Positions 39,764 to 52,000 of a stretch of 64,000 nt of DNA are shown in pieces (within the stretch, counting starts at the first letter, position 1; each line of letters opens with the position of its first letter). Where the stretch lies: contig OY759271.1 of NCBI GenBank assembly GCA_963662155.1, forward strand, positions 37,203,424-37,267,423. Direction: 5' to 3'. A model generated the notes under the pieces. That model was not told where the DNA came from and made no database searches. It worked only from the letters and a program-made list of their open reading frames with translations. This DNA comes from Lamellibrachia columna (Eukaryota; Annelida; Polychaeta; Sabellida; Siboglinidae). A program made the position numbers and the translations under genes.

Positions 39764-39861
39764 TAAAAGCCCGTTTACACTCGAGTTATATCCGATTATG
39801 TCGTATGACACGGTGGCGTGCGACACAATCGAACATAAATCGTCCGTGTAAACGGGCTTAA
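39764..39861. mobile_element. Very small MITE (about 92 bp) with TAA flanks
   Basis: The left end aagcccgtttacac (39767-39780) and the right end gtgtaaacgggct (39846-39858) are inverted copies, perfect over 13 bases, with TAA on both outer sides (39764-39766, 39859-39861). The ends resemble those of the 352-bp MITE at 19771 (cccgttcacac type). The interior of about 65 bp has no coding capacity. Confidence 0.7.
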
Positions 39862-40869
39862 GGCTAGACTTGCTGAACAAGATGTCCGGTTCACAATGTA
39901 TGCGGCTTGGTCAATCTCCAATTTATACCTGTCTATTAAGCTCAACAAATGGCCTGCACCTTATTTCGATCAAACGGAAGCATCCGTTGGCCTGTGCGTA
40001 ATTTCGTTATACGTTAAGTCAACTAACCGTATTTGCCTACGTGTCCAACGATGGCCTTACGAAGTAACAGATGTAGTCGACTAATCGCTGTCTGCAACTC
40101 GTTAATATACTAATCAATTCTCTCTCTATTAGTATAGCCGCAGGCTCCTGGGTCCTAGCATAAGTGTCATGACTTAATTAGTGTTCTGTCTCGATCATCT
40201 AACGGATGCAGACTTGTGTGCACAGTGCACGACTCTCTCTAATCCGACGGTGTTTTTCGTTCAGCTGTGTTCGGTACCGATGAATTATGGATGCAAGTCG
40301 TTTCGCTTGGCAAGGCATGCAACAACAACCGATATTAAATAGTCAATAAATGATGCATATAAGTTATTCGGGTGGGTTTACTTTATTAATAATATGGAAA
40401 ATATAAAATTATTGATTGAGTGTGTGAATATTATACTAAGACAGAATTGGCACCGTTATGCACACCCGCCCGTATATGGGCCAATCCGGGCGAAACTTTG
40501 CAAGGTGATCCACAGAACCCTTCGGACGGACAAGGGGACTCGGATGTGGAACCATCTCCATGGGGCCCCCGGAGTGCGGGGGTCACAATTTCAAAAAAGA
40601 TGTAGCGGAAGATGCGACCGTGGAATTATTATGTTTTCTATGTCATCGTAAAGATAATAATTATGCTTACCCGCAGTTTTTAATGCTTTTCGAGTTATTA
40701 GAGTTTGTCTGTACCACACAGAGGTGTTCGTGGATAGACAGCGTCTATACATAGCATAATAAATAAACACTAGCTACATTATAATACAATTGTATCAATC
40801 CAGAGACGCTATTTCTTTGAAAAAAATTTGCTACTTTATAGTAACATTGTAGCTGACCGTAGCTCCAAC
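39862..40869. other. Unique sequence, no gene recognised
   Basis: Overlapping plus-strand frames of 85, 61 and 64 codons at 40394-40754 compete in different registers and match nothing known. A short tctctctctatt patch lies near 40120. Confidence 0.4.
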
Positions 40870-40975
40870 TAGAAAAGTACGTGCGTACGTGTGTACTTGC
40901 GTACGTGCGTACGTGTATACTTGCGTACGTGCGTACGTACGTGGGTGCATACTTGCTTGCGTACGTGCGTACGTG
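40870..40975. repeat. TACGTGCG-type imperfect simple repeat
   Basis: Irregular tandem blocks of gtacgtgcgtacgtg with gtgtacttgc spacers. Since TACGTA and GTACGTAC are palindromic, the stretch can pair with itself in several ways. Minus-strand Thr-His-Val-Arg frames are repeat shadows. Confidence 0.85.
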
Positions 40976-41210
40976 ATACTGCCAGACCGTTATAATTCCC
41001 CCTCGGTCCACAGTATATACAACCCAGTCGGCATGGATGCCACATTGCAGTGCTACGTGGACTCGACTTACGCAAATAGTCGTCGCCGCGGGAGCAATTA
41101 ACTCAAGGTCGCCGTTCAATTCTAGAGTAGATTTTGGCTGCTATCGAGAGAGCGCGAACACAGACTGTGACCGCAGCGTCTACTTCTTCGTCATCGGTCT
41201 AACTCTACAA
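40976..41210. other. Unique sequence, nothing recognised
   Basis: Flank of the hAT-like element; no feature noted. Confidence 0.5.
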
Positions 41211-41680
41211 GCAGTGCCGGTTTAACCATCATACACGTGGTACACTCTTACATCATACACGTGGTACACTCGTACATCATACACGTGGTACACTCGTACA
41301 TCATACACGTGGTACACTCGTACATCATACACGTGGTACACTCGTACATCATACACGTGGTACACTCGTACCGGGCCCCAACAAAAAAGAGGTCCCAGAA
41401 AAAAGGAAAGAATTAGGATGTAATTCTTTAGTTGCTCAGGAGAATTGGTAGATCTCTGTTTAACGCTGTATTTTCTGATATTAATTTCCCGTATGTCTTT
41501 GTATGCTGTAATTCTTGTTCTTATAATTCTCTTCGCAGTATGTATTTTTTGGGTCAACATGTGATTTATTTTTTGTATGTATTTTTGTACGCTGTCGTCG
41601 ACAACAATCTGTGATTGCTTATGTTCAAACATACACACAAACTTTGTACCAGGCTCTCCACAATGTTAATCCGGCACTGC
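41211..41680. mobile_element. hAT-like MITE carrying an internal minisatellite
   Basis: The left end gcagtgccggtttaac (41211-41226) and the right end gttaatccggcactgc (41665-41680) are inverted copies with one mismatch in 16. After the internal repeat comes ccgggcccc, then aacaaaaaagaggtccc, a GGGCCCC block that from memory is common near hAT ends with CAGTGCCGG-type TIRs. The 470-bp element encodes no transposase. I do not see an intact 8-bp target duplication (flanks ctctacaa and gatataat). The 24-bp array starts at the inner edge of the left TIR. Confidence 0.68.
41227..41370. repeat. 24-bp minisatellite, 6 copies, inside the hAT-like MITE
   Basis: The unit catcatacacgtggtacact plus cgta starts at 41227, 41251 and so on to 41347; period 24 is exact. 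Only the first copy differs (ctta). The 24-bp length keeps one minus-strand frame open with an 8-residue period (VYHVYDVR), probably incidental. Confidence 0.96.
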
Positions 41681-43031
41681 GATATAATCCGGTATATACA
41701 CAACACGCCCCAACCAGTGCTCGGGGAATCTTACAACATTGTTTCCGGTCCTAACGACGCCTGCTTAACGAGACTGTCTTGACGAGGGCATCCGGACATA
41801 ATGTCAGCCGAGTGCCTGGAAACGGCAGAAAACGTCAGCAGATGTAACGGACGATAAATGTCACCGCGTATAATTTTTATTAATTTATTAATTAAACATC
41901 GGCTTCCGAAAAACAGGCGCTCTTTGCTCCAGCGGTGGCGAAGAGGAATGATTGGTGAATATGAGCAACATTTTTTTTCTTCTGCATTAAGTGATTGTTC
42001 AGTGATTATTGTACCTATTATGATTATTGTAAGTGAACCTATTCTTCTCTTGTGATTTTGTTAAACATAATTTGAACTAATGGATTGATATAATGCACGC
42101 GCGCACGCGCACACGAATGCACACGCACGCGCACGCACACGCGCACGCACACATTCACCCGTAGGCACGTACGAACACTTGAAAGGTTCTTCCACAATTA
42201 CATGTTTTCGCCAAACTTATTTTTCACCCGATCCGGTCACAAATCGGCGAAAAAGGGGCAAAAGTGGCCCGGCTCTATGACATATGGCTATTCATAGTTT
42301 GGTATGTTATCAGATCTAACGACCACAGTCAATTCTTTTGATGATTTTTACAAACGAACGCACTCTTATTAAATGGAATTTGCATATTATTCAAAATATT
42401 CACGGACTATATATACGAACATTAACGAACCTGATTCGCGATGGGCTAAATTGAGGAGGGAATTGTAAACACGGAGGACTGCCAAAGAAAGATACGCGCC
42501 ACGATTTATTACGCCTTACCCTCAGGTGTTGCTGACATTAATGTACCCCGAGACATTTATGACGCTGCCAATACACCGCAAGAACTCCTTTTACATGTTG
42601 CGGCCTGCTCTTCAAATGAGCTCATTCTCAAGTCGTCTGACGAACGATTCAACCTGTGGTGACGTTGGCTTTAATAAGAACTGACAGAACAAAAAACAAC
42701 ACGATATAACTCGCACACTTTAGAAACCGTTTGAATAACGTGTATTGTGTCTGATGCTCGACACAGCTTATCTGAAATAGAAAGATTTGCTTGTTGTTCA
42801 AGGGAAACATTTGAGACACCCAATTTAACCGTGTTTGTTATGGATAACCAGAAAAACTACTGGTTATTCATTGATATGTAATGCAGAATACATAGTTATT
42901 TGACAGCTGTTGCCATATTAGCGTTGTGTTATTGTTTAAGCATGTATATATGGGCAGTTATATACTAATAATCTAATATTAAATTCATATTCATTTACAT
43001 CTTCATCTTGGGGTACATGACTAGGTCGACG
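41681..43031. other. Unique sequence; GCAC-rich patch and one exon-like open stretch
   Basis: A CGCACACG-rich patch spans 42093-42152. A stop-free plus-strand stretch of about 70 codons without ATG runs from about 42450 to a TGA near 42662 (reading IVNTEDCQRK and later LLLHVAACSSNELILKSSDE). It is codon-like but matches nothing I know and has no clear splice sites, so I do not call it a gene. The remainder is featureless up to the satellite. Confidence 0.4.
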
Positions 43032-46000
43032 TGTCATGTATGTAGAGTTATGTGAAGCATTGTTAGTGTTCTTGACAACTTGCTGCAAATATGTTTAGTC
43101 AATGTACCACCAATGTGTCATGTTTGTAGAGTTATGTGAAGCATTGATAGTGTTCTTGACAACTTGCTGCAAATAGGTTTAGTCAATGTACCACCAATGT
43201 GTCATGTTTGTAGAGTTATGTGAAGCATTGATAGTGTTCTTGACAACTTGCTGCAAATATGTTTAGTCAATGTACCACCAATGTGTCATGTTTGTAGAGT
43301 TATGTGAAGCATTGTTAGTGTTCTTGACAACTTGCTGCAAATATGTATAGTCAATGTACCACCAATGTGTCATGTTTGTAGAGTTATGTGAAGCATTGTT
43401 AGTGTTCTTGACAACTTGCTGCAAATATGTTTAGTCAATGTACCACCAATGTGTCATGTTTGTAGAGTTATGTGAAGCATTGTTAGTGTTCTTGACAACT
43501 TGCTGCAAATATGTTTAGTCAATGTACCAACAACGTGTCATGTTTGTAGAGTTATGTGAAGCATTGTTAGTGTTCTTGACAACTTGCTGCAAATATGTTT
43601 AGTCAATGTACCACCAATGTATCATGTTTGTAGAGTTATGTGAAGCATTGTTAGAGTTATGTGAAGCATTGTTAGTGTTCTTGACAACTTGCTGCAAATA
43701 TGTTTAGTCAATGTACCAACAATGTGTCATGTTTGTAGAGTTATGTGAAGCATTGTTAGTGTTCTTGACAACTTGCTGCAAATATGTATAGTCAATGTAC
43801 CACCAATGTGTCATGTTTGTAGAGTTATGTGAAGCATTGTTAGTGTTCTTGACAACTTGCTGCAAATATGTTTAGTCAATGTACCACCAATGTGTCATGT
43901 TTGTAGAGTTATGTGAAGCATTGTTAGTGTTCTTGACAACTTGCTGCAAATATGTTTAGTCAATGTACCACCAATGTGTCATGTTTGTAGAGTTATGTGA
44001 AGCATTTTTAGTGTTCTTGACAACTTGTTGTAAATATGTTTAGTTAATGTACCACCAATGTGTCATGTTTGTAGAGTTATGAGAAGCATTGATAGTGTTC
44101 TTGACAACTTGCTGCAAATATGTTTAGTCAATGTACCACCAATGTGTCATGTTTGTAGAGTTATGTGAAGCATTGTTAGTGTTCTTGACAACTTGCTGCA
44201 AATATGTTTAGTCAATGTACCACCAATGTGTCATGTTTGTAGAGTTATGTGAAGCATTGATAGTGTTCTTGACAACTTGCTGCAAATATGTTTAGTCAAT
44301 GTACCACCAATGTGTCATGTTTGTAGAGTTATGTGAAGCATTGTTAGTGTTCTTGACAACTTGCTGCAAATATGTTTAGTCAATGTACCACCAATGTGTC
44401 ATGTTTGTAGAGTTATGTGAAGCATTGATAGTGTTCTTGACAACTTGCTGCAAATATGTTTAGTCAATTTACCACCAATGTGTCATGTTTGTAGAGTTAT
44501 GTGAAGCATTGGTAGTGTTCTTGACAACTTGCTGCAAATATGTTTAGTCAATGTACCACAAATGTGTCATGTTTGTAGAGTTATGTGAAGCATTGATAGT
44601 GTTCTTGACAACTTGCTGCAAATATGTTTAGTCAATGTACCACCAATGTGTCATGTTTGTAGAGTTATGTGAAGCATTGATAGTGTTCTTGACAACTTGC
44701 TGCAAATATGTTTAGTCAATGTACCACCAATGTGTCATGTTTATAGAGTTATGTGAAGCATTGTTAGTGTTCTTGACAACTTGCTGCAAATATGTTTAGT
44801 CAATGTACCACCAATGTGTCATGTTTGTAGAGGTATGTGAAGCATTGTTAGTGTTCTTGACAACTTGCTGCAAATATGTTTAGTCAATGTACCACCAATG
44901 TGTCATGTTTGTAGAGTTATGTGAAGCATTGATAGTGTTTTGACAACTTGCTGCAAATAGGTTTAGTCAATGTACCACCAATGTGTCATGTTTGTAGAGT
45001 TATGTGAAGCATTGTTAGTGTTCTTGACAACTTGCTGCAAATATGTTTAGTCAATGTACCACCAATGTGTCATGTTTGTAGAGTTATGTGAAGCATTGAT
45101 AGTGTTCTTGACAACTTGCTGCAAATATGTTTAGTCAATTTACCACCAATGTGTCATGTTTGTAGAGTTATGTGAAGCATTGATAGTGTTCTTGACAACT
45201 TGCTGCAAATATGTTTAGTCAATGTACCACAAATGTGTCATGTTTGTAGAGTTATGTGAAGCATTGATAGTGTTCTTGACAACTTGCTGCAAATATGTTT
45301 ATTCAATGTACCACCAATGTGTCATGTTTGTAGAGTTATGTGAAGCATTGTTAGTGTTCTTGACAACTTGCTGTACATATGTTTAGTCAATGTACCACCA
45401 ATGTGTCATGTTTGTAGAGTTATGTGAAGCATTGTTAGAGTTATGTGAAGCATTGTTAATGTTCTTGACAACTTGCTGCAAATATGTTTAGTCAATGTAC
45501 CACCAATGTGTCATGTTTGTAGAATTATGTGAAGCATTGTTAGTGTTCTTGACAACTTGCTGCAAATATGTTTAGTCAATGTACCACCAATGTGTCATGT
45601 TTATAGAGTTATGTGAAGCATTGTTAGTGTTCTTGACAACTTGCTGCAAATATGTTTAGTCAAAGTACCACCAATGTGTCATGTTTGTAGAGTTATGTGA
45701 AACATTGTTAGTGTTCTTGATAACTTGCTGCAAATATGATTAGTCAATGTACCACCAATGTGTCATGTTTGTAGAGTTATGTGAAGCATTGTTGGTGTTC
45801 TTGACAACTTGCTGCAAATATGTTTAGTCAATGTACCACCAACGTGTCATGTTTGTAGAGTTATGTGAAGCATTGTTAGTGTTCTTGACAACTTGCTGCA
45901 AATATGTTTAGTCAATGTACCACCAATGTGTCATGTTTGTAGAGTTATGTGAAGCATTGTTAGTGTTCTTGACAACTTGCTGCAAATATGTTTAGTTAAT

Positions 46001-49000
46001 GTACCAACAACGTGTCATGTTTGTAGAGTTATGTGAAGCATTATTAGTGTTCTTGACAACTTGCTGCAAATATGTTTAGTCAATGTACCACCAATGTGTC
46101 ATGTTTGTAGAGTTATGTGAAGCATTGTTAGAGTTATGTGAAGCATTGTTAGTGTTCTTGACAACTTGCTGCAAATATGTTTAATCAATGTACCACCAAT
46201 GTGTCATGTTTGTAGAGTTATGTGAATCATTGTTAGTGTTCTTGACAACTTGCTGCACATATGTATAGTCAAGGTACCACCAATGTGTCATGCTTGTAGA
46301 GTTATGTGAAGCATTGTTAGTGTTCTTGACAACTTGCTGCAAATATGTTTAGTCAATGTACCACCAATGTGTCATGTTTGTATAGTTATGTGAAGCACTG
46401 TTAGTGTTCTTGACAACTTGCTGCAAATATGTTTAGTCAATGTACCACCAATGTGTCATGTTTGTAGAGTTATGTGAAGCATTGTTAGTGTTCTTGACAA
46501 CTTGCTGCAAATATGTTTAGTCAATGTTTCACCAGTGTGTCATGTTTGTAGAGTTATGTGAAGCATTGTTAGTGTTCTTGACAACTTGTTGCAAATATGT
46601 TTAGTCAATGTACCACCAATGTGTCATGTATGTAGAGTTATGTGAAGCATTATTAGTGTTCTTGGCAACTTGCTGCAAATATGTTTAGTCAATGTACCAC
46701 CAATGTGTCATGTTTGTAGAGTTATGTGAAGCATTGATAGTGTTCTTGACAACTTGCTACAAATATGTTTAGTCAATGTACCACCAATGTGTCATGTTTG
46801 TAGAATTATGTGAAGCATTGTTAGTGTTCTTGACAACTTGCTGGAAATATGTTTAGTCAATGTACCACCAATGTGTCATGTTTGTAGAGTTATGAGAAGC
46901 ATTGATAGTGTTCTTGACAACTTGCTGCAAATATGTTTAGTCAATGTACCACCAATGTGTCATGTTTGTAGGGTTATGTGAAGCATTGTTAGTGTTCTTG
47001 ACAACTTGCTGCAAATATGTTTAGTCAATGTACCACCAATGTGTCATGTTTGTAGAGTTATGTGAAGCATTGTTAGTGTTCTTGACAACTTGCTGCAAAT
47101 ATGTTTAGTCAATGTACCACCAATGTGTCATGTTTGTAGAGTTATGTGAAGCATTGATAGTGTTCTTGACAACTTGCTGCAAATATGTATAGTCAATGTA
47201 CCACCAATGTGTCATGTTTGTAGAGTTATGTGAAGCATTGTTAGTGTTCTTGACAACTTGCTGCAAATATGTTTAGTCAATGTACCACCAATGTGTCATG
47301 TTTGTAGAGTTATGTGAAGCATTGTTAGTGTTCTTGACAACTTGCTGCAAATATGTTTAATCAATGTACCACCAATGTGTCATGTTTGTAGAATTATGTG
47401 AAGCATTGTTAGTGTTCTTGACAACTTGCTGCAAATATGTTTAGTCAATGTCCCACCAATGTGTCATGTTTGTAGAGTTATGTGAAGCATTGTTAGTGTT
47501 CTTGACAACTTGCTGCAAATATGTTTAGTCAATGTACCACCAATGTGTCATGTTTGTAGAGTTATGTGAAGCATTGTTAGTGTTCTTGACAACTTGCTGC
47601 AAATATGTTTAGTCAATGTACCACCAATGTGTCATGTTTGTAGAGTTATGTGAAGCATTGTTAGTGGTCTTGACAACTTGCTGCAAATATGTTTAGTCAA
47701 TGTACCAACAACGTGTCATTTTTTTTAGAGTTATGTGAAGCATTATTAGTGTTCTTGACAACTTGCTGCAAATATGTTTAGTCAATGTACCACCAATGTG
47801 TCATGTTTGTAGAGTTATGTGAAGCATTGTTAGAGTTATGTGAAGCAATGTTAGTGTTCTTGACAACTTGCTGCAAATATGTTTAATCAATGTACCACCA
47901 TTGTGTCATGTTTGTAGAGTTATGTGAAGCATTGTTAGTGTTCTTGACAACTTGCTGCAAATATGTATAGTCAATGTACCACCAATGTGTCATGCTTGTA
48001 GAGTTATGTGAAGCATTGTTAGTGTTCTTGACAACTTGCTGCAAATATGTTTAGTCAATGTACCACCAATGTGTCATGTTTGTAGAGTTATGTGAAGCAT
48101 TGTTAGTGTTCTTGACAACTTGCTGTAAATATGTTTAGTCAATGTACCACCAATGTGTCATGTTTGTAGTGTTATGTGAAGCATTGTTAGTGTTCTTGAC
48201 AACTTGCTGCAAATATGTTTAGTCAATGTTTCACCAGTGTGTCATGTTTGTAGAGTTATGTGAAGCATTTTTAGTGTTCTTGACAACTTGTTGCAAATAT
48301 GTTTAGTCAATGTACCACCAATGTGTCATGTTTGTACAGTTATGTGAAGCATTGTTAGTGTTCTTGGCAACTTGCTGCAAATATGTTTAGTCAATGTACC
48401 ACCAATGTGTCATGTTTGTAGAGTTATGTGAAGCATTGATAGTGTTTTTGACAACTTGCTACAAATATGTTTAGTCAATGTACCACCAATGTGTCATGTT
48501 TGTAGAATTATGTGAAGCATTGTTAGTGTTCTTGACAACTTGCTGGAAATATGTTTAGTCAATGTACCACCAATATGTCATGTTTGTAGAGTTATGTGAA
48601 GCATTGTTGGTGTTCTTGACAACTTGCTGCAAATATGTTTAGTCAATGTACCACCAACGTGTCATGTTTGTAGAGTTATGTGAAGCATTGTTAGTGGTCT
48701 TGACAACTTGCTGCAAATATGTTTAGTCAATGTACCAACAACGTGTCATGTTTGTAGATTTATGTGTAGCATTGTTATTGTTCTTGACAACTTGCTGCAA
48801 ATATGTTTAGTCAATGTACCACCAATGTGTCATATTTGTAGAGTTATGTGAAGCATTGTTAGAGTTATGTGAAGCATTGTTAGTGTTCTTGACAACTTGC
48901 TGCAAATATGTTTAGTCAATGTACCACCAATGTGTCATGTTTGTAGAGTTATGTGAAGCATTGTTAGTGTTCTTGACAACTTGCTGCAAATATGTATAGT

Positions 49001-52000
49001 CAATGTACCACCAATGTGTCATGTTTGTAGAGTTATGTGAAGCATTGTTAGTGTTCTTGTCAACTTGCTGCAAATATGTTTAGTCAATGTACCACCAATG
49101 TGTCATGTTTGTAGAGTTATGTGAAGCATTGTTAGTGTTCTTGACAACTTGCTGCAAATATGTTTAGTCAATGTACCACCAGTGTGTCATGTTTGTAGAG
49201 TTATGTGAAGCATTGTTAGTGTTCTTGACAACTTGTTGTAAATATGTTTAGTCAATGTACCACCAATGTGTCATGTTTGTAGAGTTATGAGAAGCATTGA
49301 TAGTGTTCTTGACAACTTGCTGCAAATATGTTTAGTCAATGTACCACCAATGGGTCATGTTTGTAGAGTTATGTGAAGCATTGTTAGTGTTCTTGACAAC
49401 TTGCTGCAAATATGTTTAGTCAATGTACCACCAATGTGTCATGTTTGTAGAGTTATGTGAAGCATTGATAGTGTTCTTGACAACTTGCTGCAAATATGTT
49501 TAGTCAATGTACCACCAATGTGTCATGTTTGTAGAATTATGTGAAGCATTGTTAGTGTTCTTGACAACTTGCTGCAAATATGTTTAGTCAATGTACCACC
49601 AATGTGTCATGTTTATAGAGTTATGTGAAGCATTGTTAGTGTTCTTGACAACTTGCTGCAAATATGTTTAGTCAAAGTACCACCAATGTGTCATGTTTGT
49701 AGAGTTATGTGAAACATTGTTAGTGTTCTTGACAACTTGCTGCAAATATGATTAGTCAATGTACCACCAATGTGTCATGTTTGTAGAGTTATGTGAAGCA
49801 TTGTTGGTGTTCTTGACAACTTGCTGCAAATATGTTTAGTCAATGTACCACCAACGTGTCATGTTTGTAGAGTTATGTGAAGCATTGTTAGTGTTCTTGA
49901 CAACTTGCTGCAAATATGTTTAGTCAATGTACCACCAATGTGTCATGTTTGTAGAGTTATGTGAAGCATTGTTAGTGTTCTTGACAACTTGCTGCAAATA
50001 TGTTTAGTCAATGTACCACCAATGTGTCATGTTTGTAGAGTTATGTGAAGCATTGATAGTGTTCTTGACAACTTGCTGCAAATATGTTTAGTCAATGTAC
50101 CACCAATGTGTCATGTTTGTAGAGTTATGTGAAGCATTGTTAGTGTTCTTGACAACTTGCTGCAAATATGTTTAGTCAATGTACCACCAATGTGTCATGT
50201 TTGTAGAGTTATGTGAAGCATTGATAGTGTTCTTGACAACTTGCTGCAAATATGTTTAGTCAATTTACCACCAATGTGTCATGTTTGTAGAGTTATGTGA
50301 AGCATTGGTAGTGTTCTTGACAACTTGCTGCAAATATGTTTAGTCAATGTACCACAAATGTGTCATGTTTGTAGAGTTATGTGAAGCATTGATAGTGTTC
50401 TTGACAACTTGCTGCAAATATGTTTAGTCAATGTACCACCAATGTGTCATGTTTGTAGAGTTATGTGAAGCATTGATAGTGTTCTTGACAACTTGCTGCA
50501 AATATGTTTAGTCAATGTACCACCAATGTGTCATGTTTATAGAGTTATGTGAAGCATTGTTAGTGTTCTTGACAACTTGCTGCAAATATGTTTAGTCAAT
50601 GTACCACCAATGTGTCATGTTTGTAGAGGTATGTGAAGCATTGTTAGTGTTCTTGACAACTTGCTGCAAATATGTTTAGTCAATGTACCACCAATGTGTC
50701 ATGTTTGTAGAGTTATGTGAAGCATTGATAGTGTTTTGACAACTTGCTGCAAATAGGTTTAGTCAATGTACCACCAATGTGTCATGTTTGTAGAGTTATG
50801 TGAAGCATTGTTAGTGTTCTTGACAACTTGCTGCAAATATGTTTAGTCAATGTACCACCAATGTGTCATGTTTGTAGAGTTATGTGAAGCATTGATAGTG
50901 TTCTTGACAACTTGCTGCAAATATGTTTAGTCAATTTACCACCAATGTGTCATGTTTGTAGAGTTATGTGAAGCATTGATAGTGTTCTTGACAACTTGCT
51001 GCAAATATGTTTAGTCAATGTACCACAAATGTGTCATGTTTGTAGAGTTATGTGAAGCATTGATAGTGTTCTTGACAACTTGCTGCAAATATGTTTATTC
51101 AATGTACCACCAATGTGTCATGTTTGTAGAGTTATGTGAAGCATTGTTAGTGTTCTTGACAACTTGCTGTACATATGTTTAGTCAATGTACCACCAATGT
51201 GTCATGTTTGTAGAGTTATGTGAAGCATTGTTAGAGTTATGTGAAGCATTGTTAGTGTTCTTGACAACTTGCTGCAAATATGTTTAGTCAATGTACCACC
51301 AATGTGTCATGTTTGTAGAATTATGTGAAGCATTGTTAGTGTTCTTGACAACTTGCTGCAAATATGTTTAGTCAATGTACCACCAATGTGTCATGTTTAT
51401 AGAGTTATGTGAAGCATTGTTAGTGTTCTTGACAACTTGCTGCAAATATGTTTAGTCAAAGTACCACCAATGTGTCATGTTTGTAGAGTTATGTGAAACA
51501 TTGTTAGTGTTCTTGACAACTTGCTGCAAATATGATTAGTCAATGTACCACCAATGTGTCATGTTTGTAGAGTTATGTGAAGCATTGTTAGTGTTCTTGA
51601 CAACTTGCTGCAAATATGTTTAGTCAATGTACCACCAATGTGTCATGTTTGTAGAGTTATGTGAAGCATTGTTAGTGTTCTTGACAACTTGCTGCAAATA
51701 TGTTTAGTTAATGTACCAACAACGTGTCATGTTTGTAGAGTTATGTGAAGCATTATTAGTGTTCTTGACAACTTGCTGCAAATATGTTTAGTCAATGTAC
51801 CACCAATGTGTCATGTTTGTAGAGTTATGTGAAGCATTGTTAGAGTTATGTGAAGCATTGTTAGTGTTCTTGACAACTTGCTGCAAATATGTTTAATCAA
51901 TGTACCACCAATGTGTCATGTTTGTAGAGTTATGTGAATCATTGTTAGTGTTCTTGACAACTTGCTGCACATATGTATAGTCAAGGTACCACCAATGTGT

